Shown here in pieces: positions 9,056 to 18,579 of a DNA stretch of 64,000 nt (positions are counted from its first letter, which is position 1; each line of letters starts with the position of its first letter). The position numbers and the translations under genes are program-made. Source of the stretch: Candidatus Electrothrix scaldis (GTDB lineage Bacteria > Desulfobacterota > Desulfobulbia > Desulfobulbales > Desulfobulbaceae); assembly GCA_033584155.1 (NCBI GenBank), contig CP138355.1, positions 3,667,826 to 3,731,825 of the forward strand. The letters are read 5' to 3'. The notes under the pieces were generated by a model, which worked only from the letters and a program-made list of their open reading frames with translations, ran no database searches and was not told where the DNA came from.

Positions 9056-10120
9056 TTAACTTTTATTTATGCTAATATTTCTTTCAAATACTTCTTCAAG
9101 TATTTTTTCTATAGTATAATCCTGTTTCCACTTTGGATAATGCTCCCTGAACTTAGAAATATCACTAACCCACCAGATATGATCTCCTGTCCGATGTCGC
9201 TTTACATAATTACACCTCATTTTTTTTCCAGAAATTTTTTCTGAAATTTCAATTGCCTCTTTCATTGAACAGTTATTCTCCCGACCACCACCTATATTAT
9301 ACACTTCACCTATCCGAGGTGCCTCGTAAAATAAATGAAAAGCTTTAATTAAATCAAAACTATGAAGGTTATCTCTAACTTGCTTCCCTTTATACCCAAA
9401 AACAGAGTATTCTTGACCAGACGCAGCACACTTCATTAAATAAGCCAAAAAACCATGCAATTCCGCTCCCGAATGATTAGGACCAGTTAAACAACCGCCG
9501 CGAAATACCCCCGTCTTCATTCCAAAATATCTGCCATACTCCTGGGTTAAAATATCAGCAGCAACTTTTGAAGCACCAAAGAGAGAATGAGTACATTGAT
9601 CAATCGCCATAGTTTCGGGTATTCCATCCCTATATTCGTGCTCAGGATCAATTTCCCAACGAGTATCCTGCTCAATTAGAGGAAGTTGGTTTGGCTTGTC
9701 ACCGTATACTTTATTCGTAGAGGTAAAAATAAACACTGAGTCTGGAGCATGCAATCTTGTGTTCTCTAAAAGATTCAAGGTCCCATTCGCATTTATTGAA
9801 AAATCGGCAAAAGGGTCTTTGGCAGCCCAATCGTGTGAAGGTTGCGCAGCAGCATGAATAACAAGCTTAATATCTCTTCCATATTCGGAAAATATTTTCT
9901 CAATCGCATTATTATCTCTAATATCATTAGAATAATGAATATATCTAGAATATTTTTTTTTCAACTCAGTAATATTCCATTCTGTAGAGGCTTCATTTCC
10001 AAAAAAATGTTTTCGCATATCATTATCTATACCGATAACGACATGACCTAGCTTATGAAAATATTTTACAGCTTCCGACCCTACTAATCCACCTGTACCA
10101 GTTATCAATGTCACTATCAT
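9056..10120 (-). CDS. NAD-dependent epimerase, CDP-paratose/tyvelose 2-epimerase-like
   Basis: 354 residues, extended short-chain dehydrogenase. [10 protein letters not shown] is the NAD-binding GxxGxx[11 protein letters not shown] carries the catalytic Thr/Ser region, and the central segment [16 protein letters not shown] closely resembles the active-site stretch of CDP-tyvelose (paratose) 2-epimerases. The usual YxxxK appears shifted, near [12 protein letters not shown], where Phe occupies the Tyr position; this deserves checking. No CDP-glucose synthesis genes are nearby, so the true substrate may differ. It lies in the AT-rich glycan cluster, almost abutting the family 2 glycosyltransferase gene. 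Confidence 0.72.
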   Translation of the reverse strand: MIVTLITGTGGLVGSEAVKYFHKLGHVVIGIDNDMRKHFFGNEASTEWNITELKKKYSRYIHYSNDIRDNNAIEKIFSEYGRDIKLVIHAAAQPSHDWAAKDPFADFSINANGTLNLLENTRLHAPDSVFIFTSTNKVYGDKPNQLPLIEQDTRWEIDPEHEYRDGIPETMAIDQCTHSLFGASKVAADILTQEYGRYFGMKTGVFRGGCLTGPNHSGAELHGFLAYLMKCAASGQEYSVFGYKGKQVRDNLHSFDLIKAFHLFYEAPRIGEVYNIGGGRENNCSMKEAIEISEKISGKKMRCNYVKRHRTGDHIWWVSDISKFREHYPKWKQDYTIEKILEEVFERNISINKS

Positions 10121-10167
10121 TATTTTCCTCTTCCTTTTCTATTTCCCCACAAAAGAATTATCATTTT

Positions 10168-11253
10168 CTATAAAAATAAAAAACTTAAATCTTTCTCATT
10201 TTTTTTAATCCACATCCATATTTCCTCAAGAATTTTGTCTGGCTTTTTCTTAGGCACCCAGCCCGTAGCTGACTTCACCTTTGCACAATCAGATACGTAG
10301 TACTTTATATCGGCAGGCCTACTCGTACTGTCAGAGATAACTTCAATAGTATTTCCTGTTAGTTCCCTGCAAATTTCCGTTGTTTCTAAAAGTGAAAGTG
10401 AATTTTCTATACCTCCTCCAACATTATAAATGTTACCACTATGATGTTTTATATCATGCAGTTGCCTATCAATCAACAAAAACAAATCATCAAAATGCAG
10501 CACGTCTCTAACTTGCTTTCCAGTTCCCCCAAAACTTATATATCTTATTTTTTTCTTAAAATAATGCGCAGCCATCCAGAATGTAAAGACCCCCTGATCG
10601 ACTTTACCCATTTGCCATGGACCCGCAATAACCCCACAACGATTTACTACGACTGGAACATCATACATATATGCATATTCGAGAGCTATGAATTCCGCTG
10701 ATAATTTCGTAGCTCCATACAAAGAGCGATATCCGTTCAGAGAAAAATCCTCTGAAATTCCTTGCGCCGAAACTCCTTGCACATATTGGTCCTTCTTAAG
10801 ACTAAACCTCGTCCTGTCCTCACTATAGGAAAGATAATTAATCATATCAAAAGGATATACCCTACTTGTCGACAGAAATATCATCTTGGCACGATGAGTT
10901 CTTGCCAACTCAAGACAATTTAACATCCCATTTAAATTAGTGTTAAGAAGATACGATGGATTCTCGCCAAAACCTGCTAGGACAGATGGTTCTGCTGAAC
11001 ACTCTATTATTGCATCAATTTTCGATCCTTCAAAGCTAAGATCTTCTTTATTTCGTATATCACCGTGAATAAACTCTATCCCCTTCTTTTTCAAGCGCGA
11101 TATATTAAGTTCAGATCCCCTCCTTTTCAGATTATCTAACGCGATGATTTCTGTATCAGGATATTTTTCTTTGAAAAGAATAGAAATATTTGATCCTATA
11201 AATCCAGCTCCACCTGTAATCAATATTTTTTTATTATCACCTGCTAGTCGCAT
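10168..11253 (-). CDS. NAD-dependent epimerase/dehydratase
   Basis: 361 residues from the chosen start (MRLAGDNKKILIT), preferred over an ATG nine codons upstream because GGAGGG precedes it and the NAD-binding motif TGGAGFIGSN then starts near residue 13. The active-site region is LSTSRVYPFD and SLYGATKLSAEFIA (YxxxK present). It resembles the adjacent epimerase in length and in the VRDVLHFDDLF / YNVGGG segments, so the two may be ancient duplicates acting in sequence on one sugar nucleotide. Its start lies 17 nt inside the end of the upstream membrane-protein gene. Exact substrate unknown. Confidence 0.78.
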   Translation of the reverse strand: MRLAGDNKKILITGGAGFIGSNISILFKEKYPDTEIIALDNLKRRGSELNISRLKKKGIEFIHGDIRNKEDLSFEGSKIDAIIECSAEPSVLAGFGENPSYLLNTNLNGMLNCLELARTHRAKMIFLSTSRVYPFDMINYLSYSEDRTRFSLKKDQYVQGVSAQGISEDFSLNGYRSLYGATKLSAEFIALEYAYMYDVPVVVNRCGVIAGPWQMGKVDQGVFTFWMAAHYFKKKIRYISFGGTGKQVRDVLHFDDLFLLIDRQLHDIKHHSGNIYNVGGGIENSLSLLETTEICRELTGNTIEVISDSTSRPADIKYYVSDCAKVKSATGWVPKKKPDKILEEIWMWIKKNEKDLSFLFL

Positions 11254-12835
11254 GCCCCCACTCTCCCTCCTGTACATCATTTTTTCTTTTCAAGACCAGA
11301 TACTTACCAATAACCTTATCGATATTGTAACATTTTTTAATATAGTTATCGATTATATTTACATTAAAGTTAAACCTTGTTTCATTTGGTTCGTACCAAT
11401 AACTATTAGACAATACCAGCAAATTGGTCTTTTTTCTTTCTAGCTCTCCAATAATTATTTTTTGAGCATCTAATGTATTCGATACACCGGGATCAAATTG
11501 ATTAAATCTTGTCGCATAATTCCTTTCAGAAAGATAATAAATAATCGTGTCATTTGCTATGAACTGATCATGATCAGTTACACCGACATAAATTGAATCG
11601 TTTTTAGAAGTATTATTTTGTATATATGAAATAGTATATTGCAAATCTAATGGAATGCTGGCACAACCGGCTCTGGATAGTTCAACAGCCACTACATTTC
11701 TATATCTTAGAGAATGTCTTTTGTTAAGAATAACAGCTTTGAAAAAACTCGCACTAAACATAATAATCACAAGTAAATACATAATTCTACTAACAGTTAA
11801 CGAAAATACCTCATAAAACCCTCTCCATATAAATGGGACCAAAAGAAAGCTAACAATGGCAGCAGGAAGAAGATGCACAAGATCAGAGCGTACCCGGACT
11901 TGATTTAAAAGAAAAAAACCAAGTAAAGAGACAAGTAAAATTCCTTGTATTAGTAAATTATTTTTTTCTTGTTTTTTTAGTATAAGAGCAATACCGATAA
12001 TGTTACCTATAAAAACGACTAGCGGAACAACGTAAAATTCTATATTTATAAAAGATAAATCAGGATAAGGAACCCATCGATACTTTGGCATAATCTCTGC
12101 TGGTAACAGTATCATTTGATTCACCAGTACGTTCAACCCAATCTTCATCCAAGCAATGGCTAAAAATGGAAGAGAAACAATAAATACTGCCCCTATAAAA
12201 TAAACAATTTCTCTCCTTTTTCCTTCTTTAAGGAAAAATATTTTGATAAAAATTGTAATAGTAACAGCAAGGAATGCCATTGCACCAAAGTCATGACGAA
12301 ATAATGCAGTTATTGCGATAAAAACTGCACAAAATATGAGTGACTGAATATTATATTTTCTTATGTAATTAAAATAACTATTTATTGATAAATATATTAA
12401 CAATAACGCTGGATAGACAGGATATACGGCAAATTGCATATAAGCTACCCAAAAAAGAGACATCGCCCAACTAACCAGAGCAACTTTTCTTGAAAAATCA
12501 AGTTGTAATACAATAACAAAACTTAATACAGAGATAGCCGCCTTCACAAAAATATCGTAAATTCGCTCAACTAATATTGACGATCCAAATACTTTAAAAA
12601 GAAAAGCCAAGGTATAATATTGACCAGGTGTATAAATCGTCCAGAAATCTCTGTATGGTATGTCCCCTTTTAATATTCTGTCGGCCCCTGTCAATACAAT
12701 TCCCTCATCATATAAACCCACTCGCATTGATAGAACAGGCACAAGATAACCAACAGAAATAGCAAACAAAATTAAAACAGCAATACTGTTTTTAATAGTG
12801 CAATTATTGAATTTTAATCCTGTAATCTTGATCAT
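11237..12835 (-). CDS. GT-C-like multi-span membrane protein
   Basis: 532 residues with about ten to eleven hydrophobic spans and a soluble C-terminal region of about 120 residues. The first loop carries YDEG and IPYRDFWTIYTPGQYY, an acidic residue followed by a Pro/Tyr-rich segment as in GT-C transferases that use polyprenyl-phosphate sugars (ArnT/PMT type), but no clear family hallmark is seen. It probably moves a sugar onto a lipid-linked glycan on the periplasmic side. Very AT-rich, with Lys codons nearly all AAA, unlike the housekeeping genes on either side. Confidence 0.65.
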   Translation of the reverse strand: MIKITGLKFNNCTIKNSIAVLILFAISVGYLVPVLSMRVGLYDEGIVLTGADRILKGDIPYRDFWTIYTPGQYYTLAFLFKVFGSSILVERIYDIFVKAAISVLSFVIVLQLDFSRKVALVSWAMSLFWVAYMQFAVYPVYPALLLIYLSINSYFNYIRKYNIQSLIFCAVFIAITALFRHDFGAMAFLAVTITIFIKIFFLKEGKRREIVYFIGAVFIVSLPFLAIAWMKIGLNVLVNQMILLPAEIMPKYRWVPYPDLSFINIEFYVVPLVVFIGNIIGIALILKKQEKNNLLIQGILLVSLLGFFLLNQVRVRSDLVHLLPAAIVSFLLVPFIWRGFYEVFSLTVSRIMYLLVIIMFSASFFKAVILNKRHSLRYRNVVAVELSRAGCASIPLDLQYTISYIQNNTSKNDSIYVGVTDHDQFIANDTIIYYLSERNYATRFNQFDPGVSNTLDAQKIIIGELERKKTNLLVLSNSYWYEPNETRFNFNVNIIDNYIKKCYNIDKVIGKYLVLKRKNDVQEGEWGHATSR

Positions 12836-12985
12836 TTCATTAAATTTAAATTAGAGTCAATTTTTAAATATTACTTCTCAATTACGGAGTATCAGATAGA
12901 ATTGAGAGTAGAAAAATTAGCTGGTTATCCTGCATTGTGAACTGATAGAATCAGAAGCGTCACTTCGCTACAGAACTATACGAGT

Positions 12986-13753
12986 TTACTTCTTATTCCC
13001 GATAGCAATCAGGTTTGCAGAAATAATATTTGGCCAATCGGATTCTGTAAAATAAACTAACATTTTTATAAACAGTCGGACAATCGTAACAACACCTTTT
13101 TTGATTGCAAAAAGAGTACCATAAATCCCTATTTCTTCCTGATAACAACAAACATCAGCAAATCCAACATGCCGAAGTAGTTGTGTTAGTGATTTCTCAT
13201 GAAAGGATATTGTATGTGTTAAATCAAGATATCTTGATGCATGACTTAAAGGATAAGCTGAGTTAATAGTTTTTACAATAATCATTCCATTGGGTTTGAG
13301 AGATCTGTACAAAGCTTGCAAAAAAGAAATAAGGTGATCTTTCTCAATATGTTCTAAGACATCGTTCATTGTAATTACATCGTATTTTTCTTCCCGCTGC
13401 AGGAAAAAATTAACTGAATCTTTAACATGACGAAGATCAACCTCTGGCTGCATCTTTAAAGCAAGCTCTATCTGGGTATCCGACATATCAATCCCGGTAA
13501 CATCTGAAAATCCTTCTTTCTGTAAATAATAAAGGAATTGACCGAGTCCGCAACCAACGTCAAGAATTTTTGCATTTTTAGGAAGCGAAGAAAAAAAACG
13601 CCGATAGTTCCATCTGTACTTTCTCGCTGTTAATTCAAAGCTTCTCAAGTCAAGACCTTGACTCTTGCTTAACGAAAAGCCTTCCTCATAATAATTATCA
13701 TACAATTCTTTCACGAGAGAGCCGATGTTCGGATTTAATAAAAAGATATACAA
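12986..13753 (-). CDS. Class I SAM-dependent methyltransferase
   Basis: 255 residues if translation starts at TTG 13753; a GTG at 13714 would give a protein 13 residues shorter with less overlap with the upstream flippase gene and looks equally plausible. Motif I is ILDVGCGLGQF, followed by VTGIDMSDTQIELA, the post-I acidic segment and YDVITMNDVLEHI (motif II). The C-terminal part has a hydrophobic stretch (LFAIKKGVVTIVRLFIKMLV) like many methyltransferases of glycan clusters that act near the membrane. It probably methylates a sugar or a glycan end; the acceptor is unknown. Confidence 0.8.
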   Translation of the reverse strand: MYIFLLNPNIGSLVKELYDNYYEEGFSLSKSQGLDLRSFELTARKYRWNYRRFFSSLPKNAKILDVGCGLGQFLYYLQKEGFSDVTGIDMSDTQIELALKMQPEVDLRHVKDSVNFFLQREEKYDVITMNDVLEHIEKDHLISFLQALYRSLKPNGMIIVKTINSAYPLSHASRYLDLTHTISFHEKSLTQLLRHVGFADVCCYQEEIGIYGTLFAIKKGVVTIVRLFIKMLVYFTESDWPNIISANLIAIGNKK

Positions 13754-14999
13754 GAGAGGTACAAGCCGCTACCAATAGAGATATTCCACCAGCAATAATA
13801 CCAATATATCGTACCAGAATGACGAGCATGAACACATTAACAGACAAAAAAATAAACTGTGACCAAAGCGTTATTTTACTCTCGCTTGCACCTCTACTGG
13901 CAAGATACCATGTTTTCAGCTGTACATGAAACTGAACAGCATTAAAAAGGCATAGGCTGAAAAACAAAACAAGTGAGACAGGATATGAGTACAGCCACAA
14001 CACCAATCCACCTATAGTAATAGAAGTAAGCACTGTCACAGGATACTGAATTTTATTTATTTTACCTAGCATGTCCTGCATATTACCATTCCTGCAAAAT
14101 ACAGGAAATATGTAGGTCAACAGAATTGTCATGAACGCACTGATGATGCCGTAAGTCGATAAAAAATGTGCTTGATAGATACCCACTTCCTCTGCCCCGA
14201 GGCTTCTATTAATAAAAACCCGGTCGACACTAAAAGTGGCCATTCCTACCAATCCATTAAGAAGTAAAAACCAACCGTGTGACAGAATATCTTTGATATA
14301 TTCCAGCCTGATTTTTTCGAAAAAAGACTGAATAATTTTTTTCAAATAACAAAAACCTGCCAAAAAATAACCAAGAAAAAAAATGCAACTGACCGCGACA
14401 AGATCCGCCAGATGCCAGCCCCAAAATAACCCTAATACTCCAAACAATACAATAAGAGCCCATATATTTTCGATAAATACATAAATAGACCAATTCTGCC
14501 TTCCTTGGGCGATATATTTTGTTAAAATCCACCAAGAGTAAAAAATCGTCATAACCAGCGTTAGACTCATTAGCTGCGGTGTAACATGAAACAATTTTAC
14601 AAAAAAATCTTGCAGAACAGCGAGAAAGGTCGTCACAAGAAGAGAGCTGACAAAAACTACCAAAAGTAAAGATGTTAAAGCCTCTCGTTTTTTTCCGTCT
14701 TCTTTCTCCTTTGATACGATTTTTATAAAAACCAAGCCCCAGCCATTCACGATCGGCATAGCAAAATAGCTCGACAAAAGAATAATCATGGTCAGCTGCC
14801 CATATACTTCAGGACCTAAATATCGTCCCATGATAATCTGGGCAGCAACGGAGAGTATCCTTGCTATCAGCATTCCGGCACCAAACATTATAAATTTCCG
14901 TACTTGTTTTATAGCTTCTGGGGAAGGAGAACGTTGAAAGATTTTTCCCCAGATATAACGAATAGCAATAACAATTACTTGATTAAGAGATACACGCAT
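13698..14999 (-). CDS. Polysaccharide flippase (Wzx/MOP family)
   Basis: 434 residues from the ATG at 14999 (MRVSLNQVIV). The open frame extends 59 codons further to a TTG at 15176, but that extension is not hydrophobic and not family-like. Twelve or so membrane spans follow, beginning KFIMFGAGMLIARILSVAAQ and IIMGRYLGPEVYGQLTMI, the typical opening of oligosaccharide-repeat flippases (the RxLGPxxYG phrase). It should flip lipid-linked glycan units to the periplasm. No Wzy polymerase is evident. It overlaps the downstream methyltransferase gene. Confidence 0.82.
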   Translation of the reverse strand: MRVSLNQVIVIAIRYIWGKIFQRSPSPEAIKQVRKFIMFGAGMLIARILSVAAQIIMGRYLGPEVYGQLTMIILLSSYFAMPIVNGWGLVFIKIVSKEKEDGKKREALTSLLLVVFVSSLLVTTFLAVLQDFFVKLFHVTPQLMSLTLVMTIFYSWWILTKYIAQGRQNWSIYVFIENIWALIVLFGVLGLFWGWHLADLVAVSCIFFLGYFLAGFCYLKKIIQSFFEKIRLEYIKDILSHGWFLLLNGLVGMATFSVDRVFINRSLGAEEVGIYQAHFLSTYGIISAFMTILLTYIFPVFCRNGNMQDMLGKINKIQYPVTVLTSITIGGLVLWLYSYPVSLVLFFSLCLFNAVQFHVQLKTWYLASRGASESKITLWSQFIFLSVNVFMLVILVRYIGIIAGGISLLVAACTSLVYLFIKSEHRLSRERIV

Positions 15000-15221
15000 A
15001 GTGCTTGTAAATTTTACGGGCTTCGGGTTGCGCAGATTTAGTTCGGTGGTTAACAAGAAAACGACTGTCAATAACTGTTGCATCCTCAATGAGGTGTGCT
15101 TGCTTAAATATACGTCATGTCGAGAAGTAGTATTGTGACATTTTCGCCACCTATTTTCTGAATTCAGAAGGATCAAATACCGGTTTGCTCAATGATTGAA
15201 TTCTACGAGAAAGCACTTCTG

Positions 15222-16739
15222 TTAACCAAACCACTCTTTAAATGGTGCATTAATCTGCCTCTGGCGCAGAAGACTAGAATCGCACTTCGGATCCAGTTCA
15301 GCTGTTAAGACTATTTGATAGGCAAAAAGTGAAGGAAAAATTTTTGCAAAGACATTGCTAATCCAGGCAAGACAATCAGTAGTTCTAGTCATACCATGTA
15401 AAACATTTTCGAATGGGATAGGGCAGTACTGCTGACTAAGTATTTTGTAGCCACACTCTGCAAAAAGCTTTTTGAATGTTTTGATAGTAAACAGGTGCAA
15501 ATGAGTACGGTCTAGGATTCCACGCTCTGTGTAATTAAATTGCCCACATAACAAACAAAGTCGTATGTAGAGATGAGCAATATTTCCTGTTGATGCAATT
15601 ATTCTACCACCGCTCTTTAAATAATCACGTGATCGCAGCAGTGTCGCTTCAGGATCATGGAGATGTTCCAATACATCGGCAAAAACGATCAGATCAAATT
15701 TTTCACCTGGAGCAACACCAAAACCATTAACAATATCATAGACATGAAAATAATCACAACTTGCACGAGCCTCTGGGCTATCGTACATATCAACTCCTGT
15801 TACAGAATAGCCCGCACTTTTTATATGCTTTGCAAGAAAGCCAGAACCACACCCAACATCTAGTGCCTTTGCATCTTTTTTTGCTTCCAACTCATGTATA
15901 AAGCCAATCAAACGGCTGTGACTCGAAAAACGATTGCGCTTAACCGTGTATTTCACTTCCGATTTTAGATCAAAAACAGGAAAATAAGCCCCAAATTGTG
16001 CTTTATGCAATCTATACTTTATCGTACTCAGAATAACATCTTTTGCATATTTAAACCCGTTAACATAGCAAATTTCATCGCCGTAGTATGTTGGAATCTC
16101 GATTTCATTAATTCTCATCTGACCTTCTAGGAGTTGAATGATAATCTCATTGTCAAAATGAAAATCATTAGAATTCCTAGAAAAAGGTATCTTTTTAAGC
16201 GTTTCAATAGTGTATGCTCTATAACCAGAATGGTACTCGCTTAAATTTGCTCCTAATGTGATATTTTGAAACTGGGTAAGAATCCTATTGCCAATATATT
16301 TATATAAAGGCATTCCTCCCGTTAATGCTGATTTTGGCACTAGCATGCGTGAACCAAACACCGCATCTGCTTGGCCCCTAATAAGTGGTTCTACCATCTC
16401 CTCAATGAGTTCTGGAGCATATTGACCGTCACCATGAAGGAGGACGACTACATCCATTCCTTGTTCAATTGCATACAAATATCCTCTTTTCTGATTCCCT
16501 CCATAGCCCAGATTCACCGCATTATAAAATATTTTTATTTTATCCCTATGTGAATGTTGTTGGCGCCCCTGTTCCGCAATATGCGATGTAGCATCATAGC
16601 TTTTATCATCAAAGATAAATACTTCGGCAATATGCTCCCAAGCAGTTTCAGGTATACGGGATATAACATTGGAAATCGTTGTTGCGGCGTTATAAGCAAC
16701 AATCAAAATGCCGATTTTTTTTTTGCGGGAAAAAGTCAT
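15222..16739 (-). CDS. Glycosyltransferase family 2 fused to a SAM methyltransferase
   Basis: 505 residues from ATG 16739 (MTFSRKKKIGILI); 13 codons of open frame upstream are less likely. Residues about 7-240 form a GT-A domain: ILIVAYNAATTI, FIFDDKSYDAT, VVLLHGDGQYAPELIEEM and VFGSRM. Residues about 295-450 form a class I methyltransferase: AKALDVGCGSGFLAKHI, VTGVDMYDS and FDLIVFADVLEHLHDP. Combining both activities suggests one protein adds a sugar and then methylates it or a neighbouring sugar, or uses the methyl group to cap chain growth. The join is a clean linker with no frameshift. The domain assignments are firm; the coupled function is inference. Confidence 0.85.
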   Translation of the reverse strand: MTFSRKKKIGILIVAYNAATTISNVISRIPETAWEHIAEVFIFDDKSYDATSHIAEQGRQQHSHRDKIKIFYNAVNLGYGGNQKRGYLYAIEQGMDVVVLLHGDGQYAPELIEEMVEPLIRGQADAVFGSRMLVPKSALTGGMPLYKYIGNRILTQFQNITLGANLSEYHSGYRAYTIETLKKIPFSRNSNDFHFDNEIIIQLLEGQMRINEIEIPTYYGDEICYVNGFKYAKDVILSTIKYRLHKAQFGAYFPVFDLKSEVKYTVKRNRFSSHSRLIGFIHELEAKKDAKALDVGCGSGFLAKHIKSAGYSVTGVDMYDSPEARASCDYFHVYDIVNGFGVAPGEKFDLIVFADVLEHLHDPEATLLRSRDYLKSGGRIIASTGNIAHLYIRLCLLCGQFNYTERGILDRTHLHLFTIKTFKKLFAECGYKILSQQYCPIPFENVLHGMTRTTDCLAWISNVFAKIFPSLFAYQIVLTAELDPKCDSSLLRQRQINAPFKEWFG

Positions 16740-16952
16740 AATATGATGGTTATTCCGGGTTAAGTTAGCCACCTGCAATCAATCTATTAAGGCGCTGCTT
16801 CGGCCTTATTTGCACTATACAAAGATAATGACCATTACCTCATCAATAGATGGACACCAAATATCCAAAGACATCAAAAAATTGCTTACACTGGCAACAA
16901 ACGACCTATCTTTCTGGCTGGTACACATTTGCCGGACAAACCAAATTGATTG

Positions 16953-18335
16953 TCAATGTTTCTGGCGCATTTGTAGATAACCCCAAATTCCAGCACCAGC
17001 ATAAATGGAGATTATCGGCATGATCACTATTCTGTATCGAGAGTATCCGCTTCCAAGAGCAAAAATATTTGCTACATAACAGATAAAAAGAAAAATAAAT
17101 AGGTGGTTCCAGAAAGGGTAATTACTCATATTAACCCTGGAAAAATGAAACAGTCCGTAGAAACTGCACACGTATTGAAGGCAAATGTATCCCAGCCCGA
17201 GGAACAATGAGAGCAAGAAGAGAGGGTTATTTTCTATCATTCCTAGCAGATATCCGCGATAGCCATACCAATTGAATTTTTTAATTTCGTATTGAGGGTT
17301 CAATAAACGAAACAAAGAGGACGTAGTTCCAGGCTCAAACATAAAATTGACCAGTTGAATCATCTGAGTTTTTATTACTACCCCGGGATTAGCGATGATC
17401 ATTTTTATAGCCATGTCCATCATTAATTTATCAACTTCACGCGAAGGCATTTTCCTGGCTTCAGGATAAACTTCAAAAAAATGCTCACTTGTCAGTTTCA
17501 TTGCTGTATCGGCATCAATATTTTCTTTGTAAGAGAGAATTTGCGTCCCCTTTCCATAAAGAAGAGCCATTCCTTTTTGCGTTTCGCATCGCAACACGCC
17601 AGCGACGTTCCAATTACGGACCAACCAACCTCCAACGAGCAGGATGAAGGGAACTACCATCAAAACAAGAGCTTTTCGTCCACTGTGCCCCCATTTTCCA
17701 GTTTTGAATTGATACGCTGCAACAAGAAGAAGAAGGACAGGAAAAAAATAATAAGTGGTTGGGCGTACCAATGTGGCCAGGGCCAATGTTAATCCGACAA
17801 AACAAGCCCATACCAAATTGTTTTTTTCCTCAAAGTACTTCACTACAGAAAAAACAAAAAAAACAGTAAAAAAAGTGGCTAGAGTTTCCGTAAGCAAAAG
17901 AAAATTATGGACAAAACTTGGAGGGTCGAAAGCAAGAAGAATAACAGCGATAATTCCTGCTCCAGAACCAAACATTTTTTTGCAAGTCAGAAAGGTGAGA
18001 ATAAGAGTTCCCGTAAAGATGAAAATCTGTAGCACTATGGTGAACGGAATATTTTTACTTGAGACAAAGAAGGAAAATGCCAGAAAAATCGGATAGCCAG
18101 GCGTACGGAAAGTTTCTGGTGTATCCCATTGATTCGGTCCTTGCAGAAATGCTCCATTTTCAAGAAGGGCCATGGCTGGACCAACGTATGTAGGGGTGTC
18201 AACCCCGATAAATCTTTGCTCATCACTGGATAGATAATACAAGAGGAAGAGTTTCATACACAAAGAAATGAGACAGATACAGATTAACAAATGGAGATGA
18301 CGCCTGTCTTGTATTGATTTATTATCAGGATTCAA
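16953..18335 (-). CDS. GT-C-like multi-span membrane protein (ArnT/PMT_2 type)
   Basis: 460 residues with roughly eleven hydrophobic spans. The N-terminal periplasmic loop has FIGVDTPTYVGPAMALLENG and FRTPGYPIFLAF, the Asp and RxPGYP pattern of PMT_2/ArnT-family glycosyltransferases, which transfer sugars from polyprenyl-phosphate donors outside the membrane. The start is TTG at 18333-18335, preceded by AAGAGG. It lies in the glycan cluster between the fused glycosyltransferase and a dolichol-phosphate-sugar synthase-like gene that could supply its donor. Confidence 0.75.
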   Translation of the reverse strand: MNPDNKSIQDRRHLHLLICICLISLCMKLFLLYYLSSDEQRFIGVDTPTYVGPAMALLENGAFLQGPNQWDTPETFRTPGYPIFLAFSFFVSSKNIPFTIVLQIFIFTGTLILTFLTCKKMFGSGAGIIAVILLAFDPPSFVHNFLLLTETLATFFTVFFVFSVVKYFEEKNNLVWACFVGLTLALATLVRPTTYYFFPVLLLLVAAYQFKTGKWGHSGRKALVLMVVPFILLVGGWLVRNWNVAGVLRCETQKGMALLYGKGTQILSYKENIDADTAMKLTSEHFFEVYPEARKMPSREVDKLMMDMAIKMIIANPGVVIKTQMIQLVNFMFEPGTTSSLFRLLNPQYEIKKFNWYGYRGYLLGMIENNPLFLLSLFLGLGYICLQYVCSFYGLFHFSRVNMSNYPFWNHLFIFLFICYVANIFALGSGYSRYRIVIMPIISIYAGAGIWGYLQMRQKH

Positions 18336-18579
18336 GTTTTTTCCTCTTATTTTTTAGCTGAGATAACCAGCCATTTAATTACCATTGGAAAGCGAGATAG
18401 CAATATCTATAAATATTTAAATTTCAAGCCGTTGCTCTTACCTTCTCATGGCACATCGACAATTCACAGCCTCTTCGTATCGCTTGCGAGACGGAATGTA
18501 TTTAATTGATTTCACGCAGTTTAACACCTTCCCAACAGAAGGCCAAGGCCAGAAATCGTCGATATTTTTCACCGAAAAA

